Assembly (NCBI GenBank): GCA_035296325.1
Contig: DATHBD010000070.1
Span: 186,001-250,000 of the forward strand
DNA from: DATHBD01 sp035296325
GTDB taxonomy: Bacteria > Actinomycetota > Actinomycetes > Mycobacteriales > Micromonosporaceae
DNA length: 64,000 nucleotides
Direction of reading: 5' to 3'
Below the pieces are notes generated by a model. The model did no database searches. It saw nothing but the letters and a program-made list of their open reading frames with translations, and had not been told where the DNA came from. Below are positions 31,784 to 40,011 of the stretch, piece by piece. Each line of letters begins with the position of its first letter. Position 1 is the stretch's first letter. Both the position numbers and the translations under genes were made by a program.

Positions 31784-32707
31784 GTGACCTATCCACTGCC
31801 TCCGGCCAGTCTCTCCGGACAGCTGCAGACTATTCACACTTTGCTCCTTTCCCCGGCGGCGCTGTCGCGGCGGCTGAAGGAGCTCACTGACATCAAGTTC
31901 GTTGCGGACCTGTTGCTGCCGACGCGGTTCCGGGCGACCGGCGGCGCCGTTTCCTACACCGAGGACGAGCCGCTGTTCACGGACCGCGAGGTCGAGGCGA
32001 TCGCAGCCGGTGCCGAGTACCCCTTCGCGAACCCGCAGACGGGCACTGCGGCGATCGCTGCGGTGGTCAAGTGGGGCCAAGCGACCCGGCTTACCGACGA
32101 GCGCATCAAGCGGACTCTGCCCATGTACGGATCCGTGGACTGGGCGCTGCGGAAGGTCACGAACACGGTTCGCCGCAAGGTTGACCGTGTCGCGATCGCC
32201 GCGATCGCGTCGCGGGTGACGGCGACGTACCCGGCGACCGCGGCGTGGGACCAGTCCACCGCGACGATGCTCCGCGACCTGGAAAAGGCGAAGGCGCAGG
32301 TCGAAGACCTGGAGCTGGGCCACGAGCTGGACATGATGCTGATGTCCAGCGAGCGGTACGCGGAGCTTGCCTCCGACGAGAAGGTCGCGTCGCTGCGCCG
32401 GCGCGAGGCTTCCGACAACCCGGTGTACGGCGGCGAGATCGAGTCGTTCAACGGCCTGAAGATCGCGAAGACGTCGCTCGGGAACCTGCCCGGCGGTCTA
32501 AACGACGTGTGGCTGATCGACTCGCGGACGCTTGGCGGGATGGCCGACGAAGTCGAGGTGGACCCCGGGTACGCGGTGTCCCCGAACGGCATCCAGGTCC
32601 AGGTCGAGCGGATCGCCCGCCGCGACGCCCACGACATGTGGGCTCGCCGGATCTGCGTACCGGTGATTCAGGACCCGACCGCCGGCGTCCGCATCACCGG
32701 CACGTGA
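31784..32707 (+). CDS. Major capsid protein (HK97 fold)
   Basis: The product has 307 residues. The N-terminal helix leads to FVADLLLPTRFRATGGAVSYTEDEPLFTDREVEAIAAGAEYP. WDQSTATMLRDLEKAKAQVE forms the spine helix. MLMSSERYAELASDE and GLKIAKTSLGNLPGGLNDVWLIDSRTLGGMADE resemble the A-domain of actinophage capsid proteins. Its position after protease, scaffold and cement supports this. GTG start with GAGGTG about 9 bases upstream. Confidence 0.85.
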   Translation: MTYPLPPASLSGQLQTIHTLLLSPAALSRRLKELTDIKFVADLLLPTRFRATGGAVSYTEDEPLFTDREVEAIAAGAEYPFANPQTGTAAIAAVVKWGQATRLTDERIKRTLPMYGSVDWALRKVTNTVRRKVDRVAIAAIASRVTATYPATAAWDQSTATMLRDLEKAKAQVEDLELGHELDMMLMSSERYAELASDEKVASLRRREASDNPVYGGEIESFNGLKIAKTSLGNLPGGLNDVWLIDSRTLGGMADEVEVDPGYAVSPNGIQVQVERIARRDAHDMWARRICVPVIQDPTAGVRITGT

Positions 32708-32718
32708 GGGGACTCAAC

Positions 32719-33180
32719 ATGACGAAGTACCAGGTGACCGGGCAGTGCGCCCATGTGACGGTCGAAGGCATCGGCGGGTCACAGAAGCAGCTGCTGTACA
32801 AGGGTGCGTTCGTCCCGGAGTCGGCCACCCCCGCGGAGATCAAGCACCTCCTGTCGGTCAACGCGATCACGGCCGTAGGTGGCGCCCCCCTTGGCACGCA
32901 CGAGGTGGGGTCGGTCACGGCCGGCGACGTTCGGGCCGGGCTGGACGGCAAGCCCGTTGCCAGTGCCGAACCGGGCGTTGGCGAGCCGGTCAAGGTCGAC
33001 ACCGACCTCGACGCCCGCCGCACCGAGGCGCAGAAGAAGCTCGCCGCGAGTGGCGGGGTGCCGAAGGGCACGCACGGCGAAGACGTGTGGGTTGAGGCCG
33101 CTGTGGCGCGGGGCTACTCGTACGACGACGCGGTGAAGGCCGGCAAGGCGGAGCTTCAGAAGCTCCTGGACACCAAGTAA
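32719..33180 (+). CDS. Small structural protein of unknown role
   Basis: The product has 153 residues. A beta-rich N-terminus (TVEGIGGSQKQLLYKGAFVPESAT) is followed by a helical, Lys-rich C-terminus. It follows the capsid gene by 11 bases. Head-tail connection or a minor head role is plausible. Confidence 0.5.
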   Translation: MTKYQVTGQCAHVTVEGIGGSQKQLLYKGAFVPESATPAEIKHLLSVNAITAVGGAPLGTHEVGSVTAGDVRAGLDGKPVASAEPGVGEPVKVDTDLDARRTEAQKKLAASGGVPKGTHGEDVWVEAAVARGYSYDDAVKAGKAELQKLLDTK

Positions 33181-33193
33181 CAACCGGGCGCGG

Positions 33194-33225
33194 GGCGCCT
33201 CGACGGCCGCTGGCCTCGGGGCGCC
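33194..33225 (+). terminator. Possible hairpin terminator
   Basis: GGCGCC at 33194-33199 and 33220-33225 can pair outside an inner GGCC-GCT-GGCC stem (33205-33215). GGGGCGCCTC is repeated on both sides. No U tract. Confidence 0.35.
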
Positions 33226-33279
33226 TCAGCCACTCCACCCCTCCCCCCGCCGCTCTGACATGGAAGGGGCGCACCCGCT

Positions 33280-33564
33280 GTGGCGAACCCCCAGCACTTC
33301 ACGCTGGTCGCGGACACCGAGAAGGTGTTCACGCTTGACCAGAACTACGGGCAGGTCCGCATTACTGTGCTGGCCAACCCCGCAATCATCTACTTCAACG
33401 CGGCCGACGCGGCGATTGGGCCCGTGGCCGGTTCGATGGACGGCAACGAGGCCCTACCAGCGGTGCTGTGTTCCCGCGTGGTCGCCGACCGCACGAGTGG
33501 GACCGTCTCGAAGGTGCGGGTCCGGTCCGCTGGCACCCCAACCATTTCGGTGAGTGGGCTATGA
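33280..33564 (+). CDS. Small beta-rich structural protein
   Basis: The product has 94 residues, beta-rich (FTLVADTEKVFTLDQNYGQVRITVLANPAIIYFNA). GGAAGGGG is 11 bases before the GTG. Its stop overlaps the fibre ATG. A capsid or fibre attachment role is possible. Confidence 0.5.
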   Translation: MANPQHFTLVADTEKVFTLDQNYGQVRITVLANPAIIYFNAADAAIGPVAGSMDGNEALPAVLCSRVVADRTSGTVSKVRVRSAGTPTISVSGL

Positions 33565-34571
33565 CCGACGAGTTCACGTTCCTGGGCCAGCCGGCTGGCA
33601 CCACTGCCGGCACGGTCCTGTCGCCGAACGTAGTCGACGCCAAGGGCGACCTCATAGTGGGCACGGCAGACAACACGGTGGCTCGCCGCGCAGTCGGCGC
33701 AAACGGGTATGCCCTTGTGGCGGACTCGACGCAGTCTGACGGCGTCCGATGGGCTCCACGTTCCCCCGACGTGCAGATTTTCACCGCTGCCGGGACGTGG
33801 ACGAAGCCAGTCGGCGCCGTCACGGTGACGGTGACGACGATCGGTTCAGGCGGTGGCGGTGGTTCTGGCCGTCGCGGCGCGGCAGGCACAGTCCGCTGTG
33901 GTGGCGGTGGCGGTGGCGGTGGCGGCGTTACCCGGGCCGTCTTGGCAGCGTCGAACCTTGGCGCGACGGTTGCCGTTGCCGTTGGCGCCGCAGGTGTCGG
34001 CGGCGCGGCCGTGACGACCAACGACACAAGCGGCAATGCGGGCACGACCGGCGGCGTCACGTCGTTCGGCACGCACCTGGTGTCGCTGAACGCCACCGGC
34101 GGCGGCGGCGGAACTGCGGCGGCCGGAACGGCGGGAAGCAACGGCAACGGCAACGCTGGCGTCGGCGGTGCCGGCGGTGCCGCGTCCGCCAGCGGCGGTG
34201 CCGGCGCTTCGGCGACGAGCGTGTTCGGCGCGTCTGCTGGCGGTGCCGGCGGCGGCATCAGCTCGGCCGACATCCCAGCGAACGGCGGCAACGGCGGCAC
34301 GTCGGCGAGTACCAGCACCTTGGTCGCGTCAGGTGGTGTTGTCGGTGGCGCCTCGCCGGGCGCCGGCAACACCCAGCCGGTCGGGTCCGGGTTGCCGGGT
34401 GCTGGCGGCGGGGGCGGCGCAGCGTCGATCCTGACGGACGCACAGACCGGCGGGCTCGGCGGGACGTACGGCGCTGGCGGCGGTGGTGGCGGTGCAGCCC
34501 TGAACGGCAACAGCTCCGGCGCCGGTGGTGCCGGAGGGCCGGGCCTCTGCTTGGTCGTCACCTACTTCTAA
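33561..34571 (+). CDS. Glycine-rich tail or head fibre protein
   Basis: The product has 336 residues. The N-terminus VDAKGDLIVGTADNTVARRAVGANGYALVADS is a phage fibre repeat. DVQIFTAAGTWTKPVGAVTV leads into about 200 residues of Gly-rich segments (SGGGGGSG, CGGGGGGGGGV, GGAGGAA), ending LCLVVTYF. Similar Gly-rich domains in tail-tip adhesins form polyglycine-II helix bundles with receptor-binding loops. It lies unusually within the head region, beside the beta-helix spike. Confidence 0.72.
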   Translation: MTDEFTFLGQPAGTTAGTVLSPNVVDAKGDLIVGTADNTVARRAVGANGYALVADSTQSDGVRWAPRSPDVQIFTAAGTWTKPVGAVTVTVTTIGSGGGGGSGRRGAAGTVRCGGGGGGGGGVTRAVLAASNLGATVAVAVGAAGVGGAAVTTNDTSGNAGTTGGVTSFGTHLVSLNATGGGGGTAAAGTAGSNGNGNAGVGGAGGAASASGGAGASATSVFGASAGGAGGGISSADIPANGGNGGTSASTSTLVASGGVVGGASPGAGNTQPVGSGLPGAGGGGGAASILTDAQTGGLGGTYGAGGGGGGAALNGNSSGAGGAGGPGLCLVVTYF

Positions 34572-34636
34572 GCCCGCCTTGGCTGTTCCCGCCACGCGGT
34601 TCCTGTTGTGCCCAGACCAAGCGGCGGGGGGCGGCT

Positions 34637-36751
34637 GTGGCGCGCTACCTGTTCTCCGACCTCGTCGAAATGACGGTATGGACGGTCAGTTCTACGTTCG
34701 CGTCGGCCGCGGGTGCGCCTGCGGTGTTCTACACAGACTCCCAGGCTTTGGCTGTGGCAGATCTCGCCGAGTACGTCGGTGCGACGCCACTCACGCCCGG
34801 TGGGGCGATCCCAAACTCGACGCTCACGGTGAACTCGTACTCCCAGATCCCGCCGTTTTGGGGACCGGATGGCGTGGACACCCTGTACGTGCAGGTTGCC
34901 GGCGGTCCGGTGTCGGAGGTCCGCGCCGATCGGGACCACCGTCTCGACGTGATGGAGGCGACGCTCGCCGCGCTGCTCGAGGATGAAGACCTGCAGCTGA
35001 GCTCGTTTCTCGGCGGGGTTGCGGATGAGCCGACGATGTTGGCGCTCGTCGGTGTGCCGGGCAACTGGACGATCCGCGCCGACACCGGCACTGCATGGTT
35101 CCTGACCGCGGCGGACGCCACGCTGCTGGCGAACTGGCGGGAGCTCCCCACGCCCGGCGTGGTCGTTACCTCGGTGGCGGGGAAGGTCGGCACGGTCAGC
35201 CTAGACCCGGTCGACGTCGGCTTGGGCAACGCTAACAACACGTCCGACGCCGCGAAGCCGATTTCGACCGCCGCGCAGGCGGCGCTGGACCTCAAGGCAC
35301 CGATCGTCAGCCCGACGTTCACGGGCACGGTCTCGGGCGTCACGTCGACCATGGTGGGCTTGGGCAACGTCACCAACACCAGCGACGCCAACAAGCCGGT
35401 GTCCACGGCGCAGGCGACCGCGATCGCGTTGAAGGTCACGAAGGGCTCCGAGGTCCACAACGTTCTGGACTACGGCGCGGTCGGCAACGGCACCACCGAC
35501 GACACGGCGGCGTTCCAGGCGGCACTCACGGCCACCGGGTGGCCAACGACGCGCGGCTCCATCCTGGTCCCGCCACGGGTGTACAACATCGCCGGCACCA
35601 TCCAGATCAACGGTGGCGGCGCGACGAGCACCCCGCCGTTGAGCATCAGCGGGCCCGGCGCGACGCTCCGGACCGTCGCGGTCGGCAACACGATCATGAA
35701 CATCACGAACTCGATCGTGTCCCTGACCTACGTCGACATCGAGGGCGTGTTCTTCGCCCCAAACGCGAACCCAGCCACCGGCGTGGCGCTGCACAACGCC
35801 GAGTTGGTGCGCTTCACCAACTGCACCTTCGGATCCTCGTTCAGCACCGGCGCAAGCCTCACCGGCGTGTCGAACTACAACACGTTCCAGAACTGCACGT
35901 TCGCCAACGCTGCGCGGGGCCTGCTGCTCCGCGATGACTGCGGCTACCTCAGCGTCATCGGCTGTCATTTTGCCGAGCAGCTGTCCGGAAGCCCCCTGAA
36001 CTGGATCGACCAGCAGTCAACCGGCGCAACGGTGGGCATCAAGATCGTCGGCAATACGTTCTACAGCACCAACGCCACATTGCCGGTGATCAAGATGCTC
36101 AACGTCAACTCGACCATGATTCACGGCAACAACTTTGACCGCAGCCCGTTGGGGGCCATCCAGATCGGCGCCGGTGGCAGCGCCGACGGTGGCACGATAA
36201 CCGGGAACACGTTCATCCGCACCGGCAACTACCACGACATCATCGCCGACGGGGCGAAGAACTGGGTTGTGGCCGGCAACGTGTTCGGCGTACACACCGG
36301 GCTGACCGCAGCCACGTACTCGAACATCCGCATCCGCGACCCCTTCACCACAAGCCAGGGCGCGAACTGGTCGATCGTTGGGAACAACAGCACCGAGACG
36401 ACGTTGCTCCACTTCGTTGACGCTGACGCTTCCTGCCCCAACGTGATCGCCACCGCCAACACCGCGGTTGGTGACGTGACCACGGCCGTGCGTGGTGGGG
36501 TGATCTTCGGTTCGGCGACGTTGGACTTCCCATCGATCGCTGCCGGCGGCAACGCCGAACTGACCGTGACAGCTACCGGCGCCGCGAGCGGCGACTTGGT
36601 CGACCTCGGCCCGCCCGCGGCCCTCGAAGCCGGACTCATCGCCACGGCCCGTGTCTCAGCCGCCAACACCGTCACGATCAGGCTGTACAACTCCACGGCC
36701 GGCGCGGTCGACCCCGTGTCAGCGACGTGGAAGGTGCGGGTCGGCAAATGA
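34637..36751 (+). CDS. Tail spike/fibre with pectate-lyase-like beta helix
   Basis: The product has 704 residues. The N-terminal 180 probably anchor to the virion. Two fibre repeats (VGLGNANNTSDAAKPIS, VGLGNVTNTSDANKPVS) follow at about 193-260. VLDYGAVGNGTTDDTAAFQAAL at about 276 starts a right-handed parallel beta helix (pectate lyase 3-like), rich in N-x-F and G-x-T turns up to about 610. The C-terminus is a small beta domain. Such spikes bind or cleave surface polysaccharide. The GTG start is in the frame of the helix; upstream extension reads through the Gly-rich gene and is discarded. Confidence 0.82.
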   Translation: MARYLFSDLVEMTVWTVSSTFASAAGAPAVFYTDSQALAVADLAEYVGATPLTPGGAIPNSTLTVNSYSQIPPFWGPDGVDTLYVQVAGGPVSEVRADRDHRLDVMEATLAALLEDEDLQLSSFLGGVADEPTMLALVGVPGNWTIRADTGTAWFLTAADATLLANWRELPTPGVVVTSVAGKVGTVSLDPVDVGLGNANNTSDAAKPISTAAQAALDLKAPIVSPTFTGTVSGVTSTMVGLGNVTNTSDANKPVSTAQATAIALKVTKGSEVHNVLDYGAVGNGTTDDTAAFQAALTATGWPTTRGSILVPPRVYNIAGTIQINGGGATSTPPLSISGPGATLRTVAVGNTIMNITNSIVSLTYVDIEGVFFAPNANPATGVALHNAELVRFTNCTFGSSFSTGASLTGVSNYNTFQNCTFANAARGLLLRDDCGYLSVIGCHFAEQLSGSPLNWIDQQSTGATVGIKIVGNTFYSTNATLPVIKMLNVNSTMIHGNNFDRSPLGAIQIGAGGSADGGTITGNTFIRTGNYHDIIADGAKNWVVAGNVFGVHTGLTAATYSNIRIRDPFTTSQGANWSIVGNNSTETTLLHFVDADASCPNVIATANTAVGDVTTAVRGGVIFGSATLDFPSIAAGGNAELTVTATGAASGDLVDLGPPAALEAGLIATARVSAANTVTIRLYNSTAGAVDPVSATWKVRVGK

Positions 36752-37215
36752 CGGTCTGGGCCCCGACGCTTCCGCAGGTCGCCGACTACGTACCGGTGCG
36801 GACCATCGTCGGCGCCGCAGACGGTTCCGGCGATGCGCTCAACACGTTCGACACGACCACGCGGCCAACGGCGACGCAGGTCGGCCGGCTCATCGAGGAA
36901 TCCGAGGCGTGGGTTACGGTGCGGGTCGGCACAGTCGACCCGTCGCTGCACACCTTCGCCACCCAGTGCGCCGCGCTCCGCACCGCGGGCATGATCGAGC
37001 AGTCCTACCCGGACCGGGCCGACGACCTGAACTCGGCGGCGACGCTACTCAAACTGGCATACGACGCCCGCGAAGACCTGTACCGCGCCAACGTCGCCAT
37101 CACCCGCGACGACCCCGCCGTTCCCGGCGTGCCGGATAGCGGCGACGCCACCGGGCAGCCCATGCCGGTGTGGTCATTCCCCCCGGCGGTCACGTACGGC
37201 GACCACCTGCTGTAG
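36748..37215 (+). CDS. Head-tail adaptor/connector protein
   Basis: The product has 155 residues. The helical pattern TQVGRLIEESEAWVTVRVG, FATQCAALRTAGMIEQSYPD and NSAATLLKLAYDAREDLYRANV fits small connector proteins (gp15/HK97 gp6-like). The ATG overlaps the spike stop. It opens the neck gene series. Confidence 0.65.
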   Translation: MTVWAPTLPQVADYVPVRTIVGAADGSGDALNTFDTTTRPTATQVGRLIEESEAWVTVRVGTVDPSLHTFATQCAALRTAGMIEQSYPDRADDLNSAATLLKLAYDAREDLYRANVAITRDDPAVPGVPDSGDATGQPMPVWSFPPAVTYGDHLL

Positions 37216-37230
37216 AGCCGGGGGCGCGTA

Positions 37231-37584
37231 GTGGCCGTTGACTTCGTCGAAGACCGCGCCGGCATTCACGACATGCTGGGTTCGCCGTTCATCGTCGGGG
37301 AGTTGCACCGCCGCGCCGAGTTGATCCGCATCGAGGCCGAACGGATCGCCCCGGTCGACACGGGCGCGTACGCGTTCGGGCTGCCCGGGAAACCGGGCGT
37401 CGCCGGCGGCGGGTTCACGGTGACGTCCGGGGTGCGAGGCGGCGTGGCCTACGCGCGGGTGTCGAACGACGTGCGGCGCGGCGACTACGTCTACGCGTTC
37501 GCGTTGGAGTTCGGCACGAAGTACATGCAGAAGCAGCGACCCCTCGGCCGGGCGGTCGACACCATCGCCGCACGCGGCATCTGA
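37231..37584 (+). CDS. HK97 gp10-like neck protein
   Basis: The product has 117 residues. RAELIRIEAERIAPVDTGAYAFG and YAFALEFGTKYMQKQRPLGRAVDTI match the tail-completion family (HK97 gp10), with the APVDTG and FALEFGT hallmarks. It sits between connector and tail terminator, as expected. Confidence 0.75.
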   Translation: MAVDFVEDRAGIHDMLGSPFIVGELHRRAELIRIEAERIAPVDTGAYAFGLPGKPGVAGGGFTVTSGVRGGVAYARVSNDVRRGDYVYAFALEFGTKYMQKQRPLGRAVDTIAARGI

Positions 37585-37609
37585 CCAATCATCGAAATGG
37601 AGCGCCGCC

Positions 37610-38032
37610 ATGGCACTGATCTGGAGCGTGTACGCCGTCACCGAGGACCGCATGCGGCCCGACCTGGACCGTATGAACCGCGTCGTGGACGTGGACCCGC
37701 AGGTTGCGCGGATGCGGCTCAACGACGGCACCGCCCGGAAGCCCACCGACGCTGAGGTGGCGGAGTTCGAGGAGCGCCACGCGGTTGAGTTGAGGGCCGA
37801 CGAGGCGCTCGATGCCGGCGACCTGGCGTCGTTGAAGAAGCCCGAGTTGGAGGAGATGGCCGCCGCCCTGGAGGTTGAGGTGGCACCGGGCGACACGAAG
37901 GCCGTGATAGCCGCCAGCATTGAGGAGCAGCGCGCGAAGACGCAGGCCGAAGCCGGCAAGGGTGGCGTGGCCACCACGTCCGCAACGGCCAACGCCACAG
38001 GGCAGGCCGGGCCCGCTCAGCCTACGAAGTAG
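37610..38032 (+). CDS. Small structural or assembly protein
   Basis: The product has 140 residues. The central SLKKPELEEMAAALEVEVAPGDTKAVIAASI resembles a SAP/LEM-like helix-extension-helix, and the tail is Ala/Thr-rich and disordered. A good ribosome site (GGAGCGCC) precedes the ATG. Its role in neck assembly is assumed from position. Confidence 0.5.
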   Translation: MALIWSVYAVTEDRMRPDLDRMNRVVDVDPQVARMRLNDGTARKPTDAEVAEFEERHAVELRADEALDAGDLASLKKPELEEMAAALEVEVAPGDTKAVIAASIEEQRAKTQAEAGKGGVATTSATANATGQAGPAQPTK

Positions 38033-38074
38033 GCGCTCGCCGCCCTCATCTGACATCAACGGACCGGGGGCGTC

Positions 38075-38497
38075 GTGGGCAACTTCGTTGACGTGCCGGA
38101 CCTCCTCATCGACTGGCACAAGACGGTCCTCGGCTACGCGAACGTTGTCGAGGCCGACTCGACGACCCTCCCCACGAACCTCCTCGACCTGCTCCGCACC
38201 GACCCGGTCATCACGATCGACCGGTTCGGCGGCAACGACGTGACACCCACGATCGACGTGGCCCGCGTCGACATCGACTGCTACGCCAACTCCCTGGCCG
38301 GGGCGAAGCTCCACGCCGGGGCCATCCGCACCGCGATCCGCACGGCGCTGGTCGGCCACATGTTCGGCGGCGCCGTCGTGCTCCGAGTCGAGACGCTGTC
38401 CGCGCCCACTCGCCTGCCGTACGACTCGCGCAGCGTCGTTTGGCGCTTCGGCGGCTCCTACCAGGTCCGCACTCACCAGTACACCGGCGTCGGCTGA
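38075..38497 (+). CDS. Tail terminator protein
   Basis: The product has 140 residues. The layout (N-terminal helix, VITIDRFGGND, DVARVDIDCYANSLAGAKLHAGAIRTAI, C-terminal YDSRSVVWRFGGSYQVRTH) matches siphovirus tail terminators, which cap the tail tube and join it to the head. It lies directly before the tube gene. Confidence 0.7.
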   Translation: MGNFVDVPDLLIDWHKTVLGYANVVEADSTTLPTNLLDLLRTDPVITIDRFGGNDVTPTIDVARVDIDCYANSLAGAKLHAGAIRTAIRTALVGHMFGGAVVLRVETLSAPTRLPYDSRSVVWRFGGSYQVRTHQYTGVG

Positions 38498-38560
38498 GAA
38501 CGCCCGCGCCACCCTGACCGCCCCACGTTGGGCCAGCCACACCAAACATCCGCACAGTCA

Positions 38561-38590
38561 GCTCCGCGCCGCCACGGCCGGGGCTTTTTT
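38561..38590 (+). terminator. Intrinsic terminator before the tail tube gene
   Basis: GCTCC (38561-38565) and GGGGC (38580-38584) flank a GC-rich inner stem, followed by six Ts (38585-38590). It separates neck and tail transcripts, possibly adjusting tube protein levels. Confidence 0.65.
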
Positions 38591-38612
38591 CGTACCCGAG
38601 AAAGGGCCCACC

Positions 38613-39191
38613 GTGTCTGACAACGAATTGCAGCTCGCCGGCATATCGGCCGCCGGAGCAGACGGGACGGGCCTGCTGTGGATGGCCCCGACCGGCTCCA
38701 CCGCGCCCGTCGACTCCGGCACCGCGCTGGCCGCCGCGTGGAAGAACATGGGCGGGCTCACCGAGGCCGGCGTCTCGATCAAGAACGAGACGAGCACCAA
38801 GGACTTCAAGATCTACGGCTCGACCGCCATCCAGCGGACGCTCGTCACCGAGCAGAAGACGTCGATCGAGGTCACCTACGCCGAACTCAACCAGTACTCG
38901 GCCGCGGTGTTCTTCCGCCAGGGCCTGACCGCCATCACCCCAGCCGCCTCCACGGGCGTGTTCGAGGTGACATCCGGGACGTACACCCGCCAGTTGTACG
39001 CGGCCGTGGTCGACATGATCGACGGCACGAACCGGCTGAGGTTCTATTTCCCGCAGGTCGAGGTCACCGACCAGGGCGACCTGAACATCGCCAACGGCGA
39101 GCGCATCGAGTTCCAGGTGACGCTGTCCGCGTACCCGAACTCGGTCGGCGTCACGTACCAGGTGTTCGCGGCTATCCCGGCGCTCGGCTGA
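38613..39191 (+). CDS. Major tail tube protein
   Basis: The product has 192 residues. LLWMAPTGSTAPVDSGTALAAAWKNMGGLTEAGVSIKNETSTKDFKIYGS and the C-terminal YFPQVEVTDQGDLNIANGERIEFQVTLSAYP are the usual pattern of actinophage tube proteins. It polymerises into the tail tube. AGAAAGGG lies before the GTG. Confidence 0.85.
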   Translation: MSDNELQLAGISAAGADGTGLLWMAPTGSTAPVDSGTALAAAWKNMGGLTEAGVSIKNETSTKDFKIYGSTAIQRTLVTEQKTSIEVTYAELNQYSAAVFFRQGLTAITPAASTGVFEVTSGTYTRQLYAAVVDMIDGTNRLRFYFPQVEVTDQGDLNIANGERIEFQVTLSAYPNSVGVTYQVFAAIPALG

Positions 39192-39565
39192 TGGCGGCGG
39201 CACGCGGCGCCACTGGTGCTGCTGACACTGCGGACCTGGACCGGCTCGAGGCCGAGGTCGAGGCGGAGGAGAACGACGGGTCGGTCGTCGTCACCCTGTC
39301 CACCGAGGAGGACGACGCCGACATCACTGTCCCGCCCGTGGCCAGATGGCGCGCGTCCGCGAAGAACGCCCTGTTCTCCCGCGGCGACACGCTGCTGTGG
39401 GCCACCGGGACGCTGTCGCCGGCCGACGCCCGCGCCTGGGCAAGGCTCGACCCGACGACCGAGGAGTCCGACAGGTTCTTCGAAGCCTGGGGAGAAGCCA
39501 GCGGTCAAGGCATGGGGGAATCACGGGCCTCACGGCGCGCCTCGGCGCGCACGCGGGGCCGATAG
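39191..39565 (+). CDS. Tail assembly chaperone, short form
   Basis: The product has 124 residues, with an acidic N-terminus and helical core (RASAKNALFSRGDTLLWATGTLSPADARAW). It is the gpG equivalent, binding the tape measure during tail assembly. The ATG shares a base with the tube stop. A -1 frameshift at 39514-39520 makes a longer form. Confidence 0.75.
   Translation: MAAARGATGAADTADLDRLEAEVEAEENDGSVVVTLSTEEDDADITVPPVARWRASAKNALFSRGDTLLWATGTLSPADARAWARLDPTTEESDRFFEAWGEASGQGMGESRASRRASARTRGR
39514..39520 (+). other. Programmed -1 frameshift site
   Basis: G-GGG-GAA in the zero frame (ATG GGG GAA). After a -1 slip on the glycine codon, reading enters the overlapping frame and continues to 39996, joining GQGMG to GITGLTARLGAHAGPIEADL. 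The second codon re-pairs imperfectly, so slippage may depend mainly on the P-site tRNA. Confidence 0.6.
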
Positions 39566-39996
39566 AAGCTGACCTCCAGCACTACTACCGCATTGACCTG
39601 CGCGACCTGTGGCGGCCGGGGGGCGGCGCGTCGAAGCTGACGTACCGCCGCTGCATGAACCTCCTGGACGAGTTGCCCGGGGAGTCGGCGTATAAGACGG
39701 CCGTCACGGACGCGCTGGCCGACGACGAGCTGGCGAAGCTGTCCGCCGACGCCCGCAGTGGCCGGGGCCGGTGGTCGCACACGGCGATGCTGCAGGCGGC
39801 GCAGATCGACGCGTTGCAGCAGGTCGCGTACATCCTGAACCGGGCCAACGGCGGCGACATGAAGCCGCCGAAGCCGTGGCCACGGCCGGGCGTTTCCACT
39901 TCGAAGCCGAAGCGCAGCGCCGACTCCGCGGCGAAGGCCGCCCTGCGCGCGATCGCGCTCGAACATGCACGCCTCCACGGCTACGACGTGACATAG
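39517..39996 (+). CDS. Frameshift extension of the tail assembly chaperone
   Basis: About 160 residues read in the -1 frame after the slip. TARLGAHAGPIEADLQHYYRIDLRDLW and RRCMNLLDELPGES are typical of the second half of actinophage tail chaperones (gpGT T domain). It has no good start of its own in the right place. The full fusion would be roughly 270 residues. It ends 15 bases before the tape measure. Confidence 0.75.
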   Translation, partial: GITGLTARLGAHAGPIEADLQHYYRIDLRDLWRPGGGASKLTYRRCMNLLDELPGESAYKTAVTDALADDELAKLSADARSGRGRWSHTAMLQAAQIDALQQVAYILNRANGGDMKPPKPWPRPGVSTSKPKRSADSAAKAALRAIALEHARLHGYDVT

Positions 39997-40011
39997 GTCC
40001 GGGGGTGCGCT

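Noticed and set aside
33840..34570. Repetitive DNA resembling a tandem repeat or CRISPR-like array
   Set aside because: It is coding DNA for polyglycine segments, with no regular spacer or constant repeat.
33749..34636. Upstream extension of the spike frame
   Set aside because: It reads the Gly-rich fibre gene out of frame as Arg/Trp-rich sequence; GTG 34637 is used.
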